Shown in pieces: positions 19,187-30,380 of a DNA stretch of 64,000 nucleotides; the stretch's first letter is position 1, and every line of letters starts with the position of its first letter. The notes beneath the pieces were generated by a model, which did not search any database, had not been told where the DNA came from, and saw only the letters and a program-made list of their open reading frames with translations. This stretch comes from Xanthomonas sp. DAR 80977 (lineage in GTDB: Bacteria > Pseudomonadota > Gammaproteobacteria > Xanthomonadales > Xanthomonadaceae), in the NCBI RefSeq assembly GCF_041240605.1, contig NZ_CP162487.1, positions 1,681,001-1,745,000 on the forward strand. The letters are read 5' to 3'. The translations under genes were made by a program, and so were the position numbers.

Positions 19187-20581
19187 ATGCCGCATCCGTC
19201 CATGCCTCCCGGTCCCGCCGCCCCGTCCGCCGCGCCTGCCTTGCGCCATGCGCTGAAGCCGCGGCAACTGATCATGATGGGACTGGGCAGCGCGATCGGC
19301 GCCGGCCTGTTCCTGGGTTCCGGCGTCGGCGTGCATGCGGCCGGGCCGGCGGTGCTGATCTCCTACCTGGTCGCCGGCGCGCTGGTGATCATCGTGATGA
19401 ACGCGCTGGGCGAGATGGCGGCGGCCAAGCCGGCCAGCGGCGCGTTCTCGGTGTATGCCGCCGATGCGATGGGCGCCACCGCCGGGGCGACGGTGGGCTG
19501 GCTGTGGTGGCTGCAACTGGTGATCGTGATCGCCGCCGAGGCGGTGGGCGCGGCCGGGCTGCTGGCCACGGTGTGGCCGGCGTTGCCGGTGCCGCTGGTC
19601 GCGGTGGTGTTCATGGCCGCGTTCACCGCGATCAATCTGCTGGGCGTGCGCAATTTCGGCGAGTTCGAATTCTGGTTCGCGATCCTCAAGGTGGTGGCGA
19701 TCGTCGCCTTCATCCTGATCGGCGTGGCGCTGCTGGCCGGCTGGCTGCCGAACGTGGCCTCGCCGGGCTGGTCCAACGTCACCGGCAACGGCGGTTTCGC
19801 GCCCAAGGGGCTGGCCGGCATCGGCGCGGCGCTGCTGGTGGTGGTGTTCGCCTTCGGCGGCACCGAGATCGTGGCGGTGGCGGCGGCCGAGACCGCCGAC
19901 CCGGAGCGCAGCATCGCGCGCGCGATCCGCACCGTGGCCTGGCGCATCCTGGTGTTCTACATCGGCTCGCTGAGCGTGATCATCGCGGTGGTGCCGTGGC
20001 AGAGCGAGGCGCTGAGTTCGCCGTTCGCCGCGGTGCTGCAGGCGGCCAGGATCCCGGGCGCGGCCACCGGCATCACCCTGATCGCGGTGATCGCGCTGCT
20101 GTCGGCGCTCAACGCCAATCTGTACGGCGCCTCGCGGATGATCTTTTCGCTGGCGCAGCGCGGCGAGGCGCCGCGCGCACTGGCCTTCACCAGCGGCCAG
20201 CAGGTGCCGCTGCTGGCGGTGCTGGCGAGCGTGCTGTTCGGCTTCGCCGCCGCGGTGCTGGAGCTGCTGTATCCGAACCGGGTGCTGCCGGTGCTGCTGA
20301 ACATCGTCGGCGCGACCTGCCTGCTGGTGTGGACGATCTCGCTGCTGTCGCAACTGATCCTGCGCGCGCGCGCCGATCGCGCCGGCACCCGCCTGCCGTT
20401 CCGCATGCGTGGCTATCCGGTGCTGACCGTGCTGGCGCTGGCGATCCTGGCGCTGATCTTCGGCCTGCTGGTGGCCTCGGCCGACACCCGCGCGCAGTTC
20501 CTGTCGATGGCCGCGCTGACCGCGGCGATCGCGCTGCTCAGCGGCCTGGCGCGGCGGCTGCGCGCGGGGCGCGCAGGGTAG
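19187..20581 (+). CDS. Amino acid permease (APC superfamily)
   Basis: A 464-residue, roughly 12-helix transporter of the amino acid/polyamine/organocation superfamily, AAT-like. The first helix region carries RQLIMMGLGSAIGAGLFLGSG, the family's substrate-binding unwound segment. The conserved FAFGGTEIVAVAAAET in the middle and SALNANLYGASRMIFSLAQRG before helix 9 match GABA/proline/aromatic permeases. The substrate cannot be assigned. The start may be 19187 or the in-frame ATG at 19202; both precede a short proline/alanine cytoplasmic tail. A palindromic repeat follows the stop. Confidence 0.9.
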   Translation: MPHPSMPPGPAAPSAAPALRHALKPRQLIMMGLGSAIGAGLFLGSGVGVHAAGPAVLISYLVAGALVIIVMNALGEMAAAKPASGAFSVYAADAMGATAGATVGWLWWLQLVIVIAAEAVGAAGLLATVWPALPVPLVAVVFMAAFTAINLLGVRNFGEFEFWFAILKVVAIVAFILIGVALLAGWLPNVASPGWSNVTGNGGFAPKGLAGIGAALLVVVFAFGGTEIVAVAAAETADPERSIARAIRTVAWRILVFYIGSLSVIIAVVPWQSEALSSPFAAVLQAARIPGAATGITLIAVIALLSALNANLYGASRMIFSLAQRGEAPRALAFTSGQQVPLLAVLASVLFGFAAAVLELLYPNRVLPVLLNIVGATCLLVWTISLLSQLILRARADRAGTRLPFRMRGYPVLTVLALAILALIFGLLVASADTRAQFLSMAALTAAIALLSGLARRLRAGRAG

Positions 20582-20594
20582 GGCGCCGCGCTTC

Positions 20595-20722
20595 CTGTAG
20601 GAGCGGCTTCAGCCGCGACCCGATGCCGGGCACTGCGATGAGGCCGTGGAGAGCGCTGTGTCTGTTGCGATGGACGGAAAGCGCCGTGCTCGCGTTCGTC
20701 GCGGCTGAAGCCGCTCCTACAG
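20595..20722. repeat. REP-type inverted repeat, copy 2
   Basis: Perfect 25-base arms (20595-20619 and 20698-20722, core GGAGCGGCTTCAGCCGCGAC) flank 78 bases. The element sits exactly between the convergent permease and transporter stops. Its terminal bases read CTGTAGG where copies 1 and 3 read TGTGGG. Confidence 0.88.
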
Positions 20723-20747
20723 AAACGCGGCGATAAAGCGGCGATGC

Positions 20748-22016
20748 TCAGCCCAGCAGCAGCCGCGCGCCCAGCGCGCACAGCAGGGCCGGCGGCATCA
20801 CCAGCGCGCCGACCTTCAGGAAGCGCCAGAAGCCCACGTCCTCGCCTTCGCGGCGGATCGCGGTCAGCCACAGGATGGTGGCCAGCGAGCCGGTGATCGA
20901 CAGGTTCGGCCCCAGGTCCACCCCGATCAGCAGGGCGTCGACCACCAGTTGCGGCGGATGCGCCTGGGCGATGGTGGTGCTGGCGATCAGGCCGGCCGGC
21001 AGGTTGTTCATCAGGTTGGACGCGAACGCCAGCAACGCGCCTGCGGTACCGGCGGTGGCCACCGGCGACTGCGCGGCGGCGCCGGCCAGTTCCTGCGCGA
21101 GCCAGGCGATGACCCCGGTGCGCGACAGGGCCTCGACCAGCACGAACAGTCCGGCCACCAGCGGCAGCACCGCCCACGACACCGCCCGCGCCAGCGGCAG
21201 CGGCGATTGCCGTCCGCCCAGGCATACCGCGGCCAGCGTGGCCAGGCCGGCCAGGCAGGTCGGCAGGCCCAGGTCGCGGCCCAGCGCGGAGACGCCGACC
21301 AGCAGCGCCGCTGTGGCCAGGATGCCGGCCAGCGCGAACGCGCCGCCGCGGCTGAGCGGCACCGTGTCCACGCGCTCGGCGCAGCGCCCGGTCAGGTCCT
21401 TGCGCTCGGCCCAATACAGCATGCCGAAGGTGACGGCGATCGCCAGCAGCGAGGGCAGCGCGAAGGCGGCCATCCACGCGCCCAGCGTCGGCATGGTGCC
21501 GCCGTACAGCACCAGGTTGGCGGGATTGGAGATCGGCAGCACGAAGCTGGCGGCGTTGGCGATCAGCGCGCAGGCGAACAGCATCGGCAGCGGCCTGGCC
21601 CCGGCCTTGCGCGCCGCCGCGTACACCGCCGGGGTCAGCACCACCGCGGTGGCGTCGTTGGACAGGAACGCGGTGACCACGATGCCGACCCCGAACACCA
21701 GCGCGAACAGCCGCCGCGGCGAGCCCTTGGCCAGGTTCACCGCATGCATCGCCACCCAGTCGAACAGGCCTTCGGCGCGCGCGGTTTCCGACAGCAGCAT
21801 CATCCCGATCAGGAACAGGTAGACGTCGTAGCCCTTCAGTACCGCATGCCAGGCCTCGACGCCGGGCATCAGCCCGAGCAGCATCAGCAGCAGCGCGCCG
21901 CCCACCGCCCACAGCGCCTCGGGCAGCTTGAACGGCCGCGCGATCACCCCGGCGGTGGCCAGTGCGCAGATGCTCCAGGTGGCGAGATTCGCCGCGTGTC
22001 CGCTCAGCATGCGCAT
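20748..22016 (-). CDS. ArsB/NhaD-type (ion transporter superfamily) membrane transporter
   Basis: A 422-residue, about 11-12-helix protein of the ArsB/NhaD/SLC13 fold. The motifs FLSNDATAVVLTPAVYAA and NAASFVLPISNPANLVLYGG are the paired inverted NDA / NPANL signatures of arsenite or sodium/proton antiporters, and a second SNLMNNLPAGLIAS repeat follows in the C-terminal half. Arsenite, phosphate-like anion or sodium specificity is undecidable here; no arsR or arsC is adjacent. An in-frame ATG at 22010 is an alternative start. Confidence 0.88.
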   Translation of the reverse strand: MRMLSGHAANLATWSICALATAGVIARPFKLPEALWAVGGALLLMLLGLMPGVEAWHAVLKGYDVYLFLIGMMLLSETARAEGLFDWVAMHAVNLAKGSPRRLFALVFGVGIVVTAFLSNDATAVVLTPAVYAAARKAGARPLPMLFACALIANAASFVLPISNPANLVLYGGTMPTLGAWMAAFALPSLLAIAVTFGMLYWAERKDLTGRCAERVDTVPLSRGGAFALAGILATAALLVGVSALGRDLGLPTCLAGLATLAAVCLGGRQSPLPLARAVSWAVLPLVAGLFVLVEALSRTGVIAWLAQELAGAAAQSPVATAGTAGALLAFASNLMNNLPAGLIASTTIAQAHPPQLVVDALLIGVDLGPNLSITGSLATILWLTAIRREGEDVGFWRFLKVGALVMPPALLCALGARLLLG

Positions 22017-22212
22017 GCCGCCGCGGCGGCGGGGCAGGGTGCGTGCACGCCGCGCCGCTGGCGGTTGATCGGTGCGGTGCTGCGGTCCGCGGCGTAGGCG
22101 TGGGGAAGGACGGACATGGCGGCGATCGGCACGCGTATCGGCGGGGAAGAACGGGCCGGCAAGGATAGCAAGCCGCTCGCCGCCGGCTGCGACTCGGGCG
22201 CAGCGCGCCGCG

Positions 22213-22773
22213 CCTGCGCGCGCTCGCGTTCAGCGGCGGTGCGGGCCCGGAACTAGGAAGAAGCGGGCACCGCTGTCATGGATGCGCTGCAAGTGGACGT
22301 CGCCCCAACGATCGCCACCGCCGCGCTTTCACCAATCCCCAATCCCGAATCCCCAATCCCCGCAACTAAGGCACATGCCTGCCGATCCAGCGCTACATGG
22401 CCTGCGCGCGGTCGCGTTCAGCGGCGGTGCGGGCCCGGAACTAGGAAGAAGTGGGCACCGCTGTCATGGATGCGCTGCGAGTGGACGTCGCCCCGACGAT
22501 CGCCACCGCCGCGCTTTCACCAATCCCCAATCCCGAATCCCCAATCCCCGCAACTAAGGCACATGCCTGTCGATCCAGCGCTGCATGGCCTGCGCGCGCT
22601 GGCGTTCAGCGGCGGTGCGGGCCCGGAACTAGGAAGAAGTGGGCACCGCTGTCATGGATGCGCTGCAAGTGGACGTCGCCCCAACGATCGCCACCGCCGA
22701 GCTTTCACCAATCCCCAATCCCCAATCCCGAATCCCCGCAACTAAAGCACATGCCTGTCGATCCAGCGCTGCA
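22213..22773. repeat. Three-unit tandem array, 188-bp period
   Basis: CCTGCGCGCG recurs at 22213, 22401 and 22589, and GTTCAGCGGC at 22228, 22416 and 22604, exact 188-base spacing. Units differ at only a few positions. Each contains a heptamer tract (AATCCCC/AATCCCG) and ends with ACATGCCTGTCGATCCAGCG. The last copy of that end, 22749-22773, is the final coding part of the neighbouring minus-strand gene, so the array appears to have grown from that gene's 3' end. 188 is not a multiple of three, and open frames through the array are not credible genes. Confidence 0.92.
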
Positions 22774-23188
22774 GAAACTCGCTCAGGCCCAGCCTGGCCG
22801 GCGGCGCCAGCGCGGCGCTGCGCGCGAAGCCGGCCGCGGCCTGCGCGAAGTCCTGTTTCGCGCGCCGCAGCGCCTGTTGCGCCGCCGCCTGCCGCTGGCG
22901 CAATTGCACCAGGTGCAGCGACGGCCGCCCCGGCGGCGCGAACTTCTGGTCGCGGCGCAGGGCATCGGCCGACAGCCTGGTCGCGTGCGTCGCCTGCAGC
23001 AGCGCCTGCCTGGCCTCCAGCAGCTGCAGCAGCCAGCGTCCGCTGTCGCTCAGGTGCCAGCAGGGGTCGCCCTCGGCTCCGGGCAGCAGCAGCGGCGTCG
23101 CAGCGCCGGCCAGCGCCGCGACGCCCGGATCGCGGGCGCGTAGCCGGGCGAGAAACTCGGCCTGGGGAAAGGGCGGGGCGGTGCTCAT
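22742..23188 (-). CDS. Hypothetical protein, helical
   Basis: A 148-residue protein that I do not recognise. No signal peptide or membrane segment. The middle part is rich in Gln/Arg/Ala and likely helical or coiled coil (QLRQRQAAAQQALRRAKQDF). The C-terminus, LGLSEFLQRWIDRHVL, lies inside the sequence that is copied downstream in the tandem array. It starts with ATG at 23188 without a strong ribosome site. Base composition resembles its neighbours. Confidence 0.65.
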   Translation of the reverse strand: MSTAPPFPQAEFLARLRARDPGVAALAGAATPLLLPGAEGDPCWHLSDSGRWLLQLLEARQALLQATHATRLSADALRRDQKFAPPGRPSLHLVQLRQRQAAAQQALRRAKQDFAQAAAGFARSAALAPPARLGLSEFLQRWIDRHVL

Positions 23189-23322
23189 GTTCGGCCGGTG
23201 CGCGAAATCGCGGACTGTACGCGGTTTGGCACGCCGCTGCGCCAAGGCGCGTAGCGGGGCAGGGCGTGCACGGCAGCCGCGACTGCGCTGGCGCCGGTCC
23301 GCGGTCGCCCAGCGCGGCGTTG

Positions 23323-24045
23323 TCAGTGCGCGCTGCGCGTTGCCGCTTCCAGGTCGTCGAGGTACTTCAGTTCGTGCAGCGCGGTGGCATTGCCGGGTTC
23401 CAGCTCGAGCGACCGCTGCAGGGCGGCGCGCGCGCCGGCCTTGTCCGGCGTGTCGATCAGCACCGAGCCCAGGCCGCGCAGCGCCAGGGCGCGGCCCGGC
23501 CGCGCGAACGGATAGGTCTCGGCCAACGCCAGCGCCTGGCGGTAGGTGGACAGCGCCTCGTCGATCCGGCCCATGTTGCGCAGCACGTAGCCGCGCTCGG
23601 TATAGGCCGGCAGCAGATACGGCCCGAGCGCGACCGCCTGGTCCAGCCAGTCCAGCGCCTGCGGCCATTGCTGGTGCGCGGCGGCGGCATAGCCGCGGAT
23701 CTGCAGCGCCGTGGCGCAACTGATGTCGATCCATTCGGTCGGTTGGCCGTCGCCGTGCGCGGCCAGGTAGTCCTCGTACTCGCGCACATCGGCGACGCTG
23801 ACCGCGCGCAGCCCGGGGCGCTGCTGGGCACGGCAATAGCCGACGACCCGATCCAGCAGGGCGATGTCCGCCGCGTCCAGCCGATCCATCCGCTTCTGCA
23901 GGGCGAGCAGCTCCTTGCGGTACTCGACGCCGGGACGCGCGGCGGCCGTGCCGTCCAGATAGGTCGTCACCTGCGCCGCGGCGCCGTAGCTGGCGCAGGC
24001 GAACAATGCCCAGACGGCGACGCGAAGTGTCCGATGGTGCCGCAT
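23323..24045 (-). CDS. Exported TPR-repeat protein
   Basis: A 240-residue protein with a signal peptide (RVAVWALFACASYGAAA/Q). Helical tetratricopeptide-type repeats are visible around residues 118-150 (AAAHQQWPQALDWLDQAVAL), 152-185 (AYTERGYVLRNMGRIDEAL) and 195-225 (DKAGARAALQRSLELEP). It would act as a periplasmic scaffold; the partner is unknown. It is followed by the unknown gene at 22742-23188 after about 130 bases and preceded by the esterase gene. Confidence 0.82.
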   Translation of the reverse strand: MRHHRTLRVAVWALFACASYGAAAQVTTYLDGTAAARPGVEYRKELLALQKRMDRLDAADIALLDRVVGYCRAQQRPGLRAVSVADVREYEDYLAAHGDGQPTEWIDISCATALQIRGYAAAAHQQWPQALDWLDQAVALGPYLLPAYTERGYVLRNMGRIDEALSTYRQALALAETYPFARPGRALALRGLGSVLIDTPDKAGARAALQRSLELEPGNATALHELKYLDDLEAATRSAH

Positions 24046-24149
24046 GCGCCCCCCGCGCGACCTTGCTGCGGCGGATCATGGCCCCGACCCGCACCGGTCT
24101 GTCAAGCGCGCGATCCGGCGCGCGCGGGCCTGTTGCCGCCGAAGCACGC

Positions 24150-24971
24150 TCAGTCGTTGCTGGCCGCCGTCTCGGCGGTGGCGTCGTCGCGCTTCTGCGC
24201 GAACAGCCATTGCCACATCTTCGGATCGCGGTAGGTGGCGTCCCAGGCGTTGTGGTTGCCTTCCGGGTACTCGGTGTACTGCACGTCGGCATCCAGGTTC
24301 TTGAAGGCGCGGTAGATCTTGCGGTCGTCGTGCGGCAGCACCACGTCGTCCTCGGCGCCGTGGAAGATCCACACCGGGATCTGCTGCAGGCGCTCGGCCA
24401 GCGCGGTGTAGGGGTCGGACAGTTCCGCCACCGGGGTGACCACCAGGTATTCGCGGTCCTCGTGCGGGGACAGGATCGCGCCGCAGACCGGCACCAGCGC
24501 GGCGAAGCGCTGCGGCTGCTGCAGGGCGATTTCCCAGGTGCCGTAGCCGCCCATCGACATGCCGGTCAGGTAGGTGCGCTGCGGATCGCCGTTGAATTCC
24601 GCGCTGGCCGCGTCCAGCGCCTGCAGCGCCATGGTCGCGTTGACCCCGTTCCATTCCTCATCGTCCGGCACCTGCGGCATCACCACCAATGCGGGGAAGT
24701 CGCCCAGGTGGCGGCGCAGGTACGGGCCCACGCCGGCATCGGCCTGCTGCTTGCCGTCGCTGCCGCGCTCGCCGGAACCGTGCAGGAACAGCACCACCGG
24801 CACCGCGCCCTGGCGCTGCGACGGCGCCGGCACGAACACCTGGTAACGGTACAGGCGCCCGTCCACGGTGAGCTGGCGGGACACGAAGTGGCCGGTGGCC
24901 GGGTCGCTGGGCAGGCTGCTGCAACCGACCATCGACAGGCACAGCAGGATCAGCAACGAACGCATGGACAT
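24150..24971 (-). CDS. Lipoprotein alpha/beta hydrolase (esterase/phospholipase-like)
   Basis: A 273-residue protein starting MSMRSLLILLCLSMVGC, with lipobox SMVG-C. The alpha/beta-hydrolase core is clear: LFLHGSGERG (oxyanion-hole loop), the nucleophile elbow GMSMGGYGTW (GxSxG), an acid in FHGAEDDVV, and the catalytic histidine in YPEGNHNAW. This is the dienelactone-hydrolase/poly(3-hydroxybutyrate)-depolymerase-like esterase group, here anchored to a membrane. The substrate is unknown. The annotated start could be 24971 or 24965 (second Met). Confidence 0.88.
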   Translation of the reverse strand: MSMRSLLILLCLSMVGCSSLPSDPATGHFVSRQLTVDGRLYRYQVFVPAPSQRQGAVPVVLFLHGSGERGSDGKQQADAGVGPYLRRHLGDFPALVVMPQVPDDEEWNGVNATMALQALDAASAEFNGDPQRTYLTGMSMGGYGTWEIALQQPQRFAALVPVCGAILSPHEDREYLVVTPVAELSDPYTALAERLQQIPVWIFHGAEDDVVLPHDDRKIYRAFKNLDADVQYTEYPEGNHNAWDATYRDPKMWQWLFAQKRDDATAETAASND

Positions 24972-25198
24972 GGGCGGCCCTCGGCGGTGGGAGCCTCCAG
25001 TATCGGCGTCCCGGCGCTCCGGCGACAGAGCGCCGTGCCGCCAGGGCCTGGGGCCGGACATGCGCCAGTCAGGCGCAGGCCGCGTGCGGTCCGGCGGGGC
25101 GGCGCCGGCCCGGCAAGCGCCTGCGGGAAAGCCGACACATGTGCGCGCGCGTGCGCCGCCGCCTGATTGGCCATGTGCTGGAGGCTATGCGCTTCGGC

Positions 25199-26557
25199 CT
25201 ACAGCAGCACCAGCGTGGCCAGGCCGAGGAAGCTGAGGAAGCCCATCACGTCGGTCAGGGTGGTCAGGATCACGCCGCCGGCCAGCGCCGGATCGAAGCC
25301 CAGGCGCTTGAGCGTCAGCGGCACCAGCACGCCGCCGAGCGCGGCGGTGAGCAGGTTGATGGTCAGCGCCGAGCCGATCACCAGCGACAGCAGCGGCTGC
25401 TTGAACCACGCCAGCACGATCAGGCCCAGGCCGATGCCCAGCGCCAGGCCGTTGATCAGCGCCACCGCCAGTTCCTTGCGCAGCAGCACGGTGAAGTTGG
25501 AGGCGCCGATCTGGCCCAGCGCCAGGCCGCGCACCATCAGCGCCAGCACCTGGGTGCCGGCGTTGCCGCCCATGCCGGCCACGATCGGCATCAGCGCGGC
25601 CAGCGCCACCAGCTTGGAGATGGTGCCCTCGAACTGGCTGACCACGCTGGAGGCGATGAACGCGGTACCCAGGTTGATGGTCAGCCACAGCAGGCGGCGC
25701 CGGAACGCGCGCCGCACCGGGCTGAACATGTCCTCGTCCTCGTCCAGGCCGGCGGCGCTGAACGCCTGGTGCTCGGCCTGGTCGCGGATGATGTCGACCA
25801 CGTCGTCGATGGTGATGCGGCCGAGCAGGATGTTGTTGTCGTCCACCACCGGCGCGGAGATCCAGTCGTGGTCGGAGAACTGCCGGGCGACCTCGTCGGC
25901 GCCTTCGCCCACGTCGATGGCCGGCTGCTCGTCGTCGATCAGCCGGTTGATCGGGGTGGAATCCTCGTGGGTGACCAGCGCGGCCAGCGACACCCGGCCC
26001 AGGTACTGGTGGCGGCGGCTGACCACGAACAGGTGGTCGGTGTGGTCGGGCAGTTCGCCGCGCAGGCGCAGGTAGCGCAGCACCACGTCGACGTTGACGT
26101 CGGCGCGCACGGTGACCACGTCCGGGTTCATCAGGCGCCCGGCGCTGTCCTCGGGATAGGACAGCACCTGTTCCAGGCGCTCGCGGTTCTCGCGGTCCAT
26201 CGACTTGAGCACTTCGTCGATGACCGTGTCGGGCAGATCCTCGACCAGGTTGGCCAGGTCGTCGATGTCGAGGTCTTCGACCGCGGCGATGATCTCGTCC
26301 GGGTCCATGTCCGCGAGCAGGCTTTCGCGCACTTCCTCGCCGACGTGCAGCAGCACCTCGCCGTCGTCTTCCGGATCGACCAGGCCCCACACCACCACGC
26401 GCTTGCCGGGCGGCAGCGACTCCAGCAGGTTGCCGATCTCGGCCGGCGCCAGCGTATTGACCAGCCGGCGCACCGGGCCCAGGCGCCCGCTGTCCAGCGC
26501 ATCGGACAGCAAACGCAGCTGCCGCGCGGTCTTGTCGTGGCGAACGGCATCGGCCAT
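25199..26557 (-). CDS. mgtE: Magnesium transporter MgtE
   Basis: A 452-residue MgtE. The N-terminal superhelical domain (about 1-130) is followed by two CBS domains (about 135-260) rich in acidic residues, the magnesium sensor of this family. Five transmembrane helices follow in 285-452, with AALMPIVAGMGGNAGTQVLAL forming the conserved pore motif. Length is typical. Monocistronic by context: the neighbouring ptsP is separated by 358 bases filled by a heptamer-repeat element. Confidence 0.95.
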   Translation of the reverse strand: MADAVRHDKTARQLRLLSDALDSGRLGPVRRLVNTLAPAEIGNLLESLPPGKRVVVWGLVDPEDDGEVLLHVGEEVRESLLADMDPDEIIAAVEDLDIDDLANLVEDLPDTVIDEVLKSMDRENRERLEQVLSYPEDSAGRLMNPDVVTVRADVNVDVVLRYLRLRGELPDHTDHLFVVSRRHQYLGRVSLAALVTHEDSTPINRLIDDEQPAIDVGEGADEVARQFSDHDWISAPVVDDNNILLGRITIDDVVDIIRDQAEHQAFSAAGLDEDEDMFSPVRRAFRRRLLWLTINLGTAFIASSVVSQFEGTISKLVALAALMPIVAGMGGNAGTQVLALMVRGLALGQIGASNFTVLLRKELAVALINGLALGIGLGLIVLAWFKQPLLSLVIGSALTINLLTAALGGVLVPLTLKRLGFDPALAGGVILTTLTDVMGFLSFLGLATLVLL

Positions 26558-26658
26558 GCGCTGCTCCTGAAAGTGGAAGGCCGCGCGCCGAAGGCTCGCG
26601 GTCGGTCAGATGTTCATCGCAACATTATCGCTTGCATGTTGCGGGAAGCACAGCGGGC

Positions 26659-26910
26659 GGGGATTGGGGATTGGGGATTGGGGATTGGGGATTTGCAGCG
26701 GCGCGGCGCGGTCCGGCGAAATCGTGACCGGCGGGTTGGCGAAAAAAGCGCCATGCCCGAAATCGGCGTCTGTTCCCTGCAGGAGGGGCTCCCATCCCGT
26801 GCCCTTGCCGTCAAAGCGTCGGGGAGTCAGGGCAGGGCACCACTGCGCCAGCACCGGCGGCCACACACGCTCTTGTTCTTGCGAATCCCCAATCCCCAAT
26901 CCCCAATCCC
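26659..26910. repeat. Heptamer-tract element with inverted ends
   Basis: Five consecutive GGGGATT units at 26659-26693 face three AATCCCC units plus a partial at 26884-26910 on the other side. Both tracts continue inward into a GGGATT(T/C)GCA boundary. The 252-base element fills the gap between mgtE and ptsP and ends 5 bases from the ptsP stop. Confidence 0.85.
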
Positions 26911-26915
26911 GGCTC

Positions 26916-28664
<1,749 letters not shown>

Positions 28665-28680
28665 AGCCGGCGCCGCATGC

Positions 28681-28950
28681 TCAGCTGTCCTCGTCGAAGC
28701 GCCGCTCGAACAGGCCGACCACGGCCTCCAGCGCCTGCGCTTCGTCGGCGCCGTCCACGCGCACCGTCACCGGCGTGCCTTGCGCGGCGGCCAGCAGCAT
28801 CACCCCCATGATGCTCTTGGCGTTGACCTCGCGGCCCTTCGCCGCCAGCGTGGCGTTGCAGCGGAACGAGGACAGCGTCTGCACCAGCTTGGCGGTCGCG
28901 CGCGCATGCAGGCCCAGGCGGTTGGATACGATGAGTTCGCGTTCAAGCAT
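28681..28950 (-). CDS. ptsH: Phosphocarrier protein HPr
   Basis: An 89-residue HPr. The catalytic histidine is H15 in NRLGLHARAT and the regulatory serine S46 in NAKSIMGVMLLAA, the site phosphorylated by HPr kinase. A matching hprK lies upstream in the same strand block. Its start overlaps the EIIA-Man gene by 8 bases. Confidence 0.97.
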   Translation of the reverse strand: MLERELIVSNRLGLHARATAKLVQTLSSFRCNATLAAKGREVNAKSIMGVMLLAAAQGTPVTVRVDGADEAQALEAVVGLFERRFDEDS

Positions 28951-29335
28951 CGTCGATCACCACTCCGTTGCGCGAGCCAGCGGCTGCGATGCCGGGCAGC
29001 TGGTCCAGCCCCTGTTCGGGGTAGTTCATGATCCGCAGCAGCATCGGCAGGCTCAGCGCGGACACGCGCCGCACCGGCGTGCCCAGGCGTGCGAGTTTCG
29101 TCGCCAGGTTGCTCGGGCTGGCGCCGTACAGGTCGGTGACCACCAGCACGCCGTCGCCATCGTCGACCCGCCGCAACGCCGCCGACGCCTGCGGCAGCAG
29201 CGCGTCCAGGTCGGCATCGAGCGGCACTTCGAACGCTTCGGTCTTCAGCGGCAGTTGCCGCAACAATCCGGTGGCCACGCGCAACAGCGCCGCGCCCACA
29301 TCGGGATGAGTAATCAGGAGAATGCCACAGGCCAT
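28943..29335 (-). CDS. PTS EIIA component, mannose (AgaF/ManX) type
   Basis: A 130-residue EIIA of the mannose family, with the phosphorylatable histidine H10 in GILLITHPDVG and the DLYGASPSN strand. No EIIB, EIIC or EIID is encoded nearby, so it probably works as a regulatory phosphorylation endpoint rather than in sugar import. It is the first gene of EIIA-HPr-EI and is separated from rapZ by a heptamer-repeat element of about 110 bases. Confidence 0.93.
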   Translation of the reverse strand: MACGILLITHPDVGAALLRVATGLLRQLPLKTEAFEVPLDADLDALLPQASAALRRVDDGDGVLVVTDLYGASPSNLATKLARLGTPVRRVSALSLPMLLRIMNYPEQGLDQLPGIAAAGSRNGVVIDDA

Positions 29336-29384
29336 GGGCGAACGTTAACAGGTCGGGCAGGGCGCAGGGAATGGCTGGAAGGCC

Positions 29385-29495
29385 GGGATTGGGGATTCGG
29401 GAATGGGGATTCGCAAACGCCAGAGCAACGGCCGCAGCCGCTCCCGCTTTTGCCAATCCCGAATCTCCAATCCCCAATCCCCAATCCCCAATCCC
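29385..29495. repeat. Heptamer-tract element with inverted ends
   Basis: Units GGGATTG, GGGATTC, GGGAATG, GGGATTC run from 29385, and the opposite orientation (CCAATCCC, GAATCTCC, AATCCCC repeats) occupies about 29453-29495. Inner boundaries read GGGATTCGCAAA and, on the other strand, GGGATTGGCAAAA, so the element can fold back. It lies between rapZ and EIIA-Man. Confidence 0.85.
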
Positions 29496-29501
29496 GGCCC
29501 T

Positions 29502-30380
29502 TCAGTCCTGCTCCCGATGGAACGTCGCCACCTCCGGCCAGCCCTGCTCGCGGGCGTGGCGGGCCAGGCGTTCGGCCAGGTACACCGAGCGGTGCTTGCC
29601 GCCGGTGCAGCCGAAGGCGATGGTGACGTAGCTGCGGGTGTCGTTGCGCAGCCGCGGCAGCCAGGTGTCGAGCAGGTCGACGATCTGCGCGGTGTACCGC
29701 TGCACGTCCGGCTGCGCGTCCAGGTAGTCGCGCACGCCGCTGTCGCGGCCGGTCAGCGGGCGCAGCTGCGGATCCCAATGCGGATTGGGCAGCACCCGCG
29801 CGTCGAACACGAAGTCGGCTTCGGCCGGCACGCCGCGCTTGTAGGCGAAGGACTCGAACAGCAGCGACAAGGTGTTCTCGTTGGTCAGCGCGAACTCGGT
29901 GGTCACCCGTCGGCGCAACTGGTGCACGTTGAGCGCGCTGGTGTCGATCACCGCGTCGGCCTCGCGCCGCAGCGGTTCGGTGAGCGCGCGTTCGCGCTCG
30001 ATCGCCTCGGGCAACGACAGGCCCAGGTGCGACAGCGGGTGCCGGCGGCGGGTGTCGGCGTAGCGCTTGATCAGCGCCTCGTCGGTGGCGTCGAAGAACA
30101 GCAGCCGCGCGTCCAGGCCGAACTGCGCCACCGCCTCGCGCCAGCGCGACAGCTGCGCCAGGTCGCTGTGGCGGCTGCGCACGTCGATGCCCACCGCCAG
30201 CTTGCCGGGGCCGACGTCGTCGCGCACCAGGCTCTTGACGAAGGCCGGCAGCAATTCCACCGGCAGGTTGTCGACGCAGTAGTAGTCCAGATCCTCGAAG
30301 GTCTTCAGCGCCACCGATTTGCCGGAGCCGGACAGGCCGCTGACGATCACCAGGGTGGAGGTGTTCGCCACCGTGCTCAT
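29502..30380 (-). CDS. rapZ: RNase adapter / nucleotide-binding protein RapZ
   Basis: A 292-residue RapZ (YvcJ family). The Walker A motif GLSGSGKS is at residues 15-22, the C-terminal domain carries [18 protein letters not shown], and the length is normal. In enterobacteria RapZ targets small RNAs to RNase E to control glucosamine-6-phosphate synthase. Whether that applies here is not visible. Its start overlaps the end of hprK by 4 bases. Confidence 0.95.
   Translation of the reverse strand: MSTVANTSTLVIVSGLSGSGKSVALKTFEDLDYYCVDNLPVELLPAFVKSLVRDDVGPGKLAVGIDVRSRHSDLAQLSRWREAVAQFGLDARLLFFDATDEALIKRYADTRRRHPLSHLGLSLPEAIERERALTEPLRREADAVIDTSALNVHQLRRRVTTEFALTNENTLSLLFESFAYKRGVPAEADFVFDARVLPNPHWDPQLRPLTGRDSGVRDYLDAQPDVQRYTAQIVDLLDTWLPRLRNDTRSYVTIAFGCTGGKHRSVYLAERLARHAREQGWPEVATFHREQD

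Noticed and set aside
22072..23143. Overlapping open frames through the 188-bp array that appear to encode repeated proteins
   Set aside because: Because 188 is not a multiple of three, each unit shifts frame and the same peptide appears in three different frames. The predicted peptides have no start signal and reflect repeated DNA only.
26659..26910. Heptamer tracts considered as a CRISPR array
   Set aside because: Units are 7 bases and contiguous with no unique spacers of constant length, and no cas genes are present.
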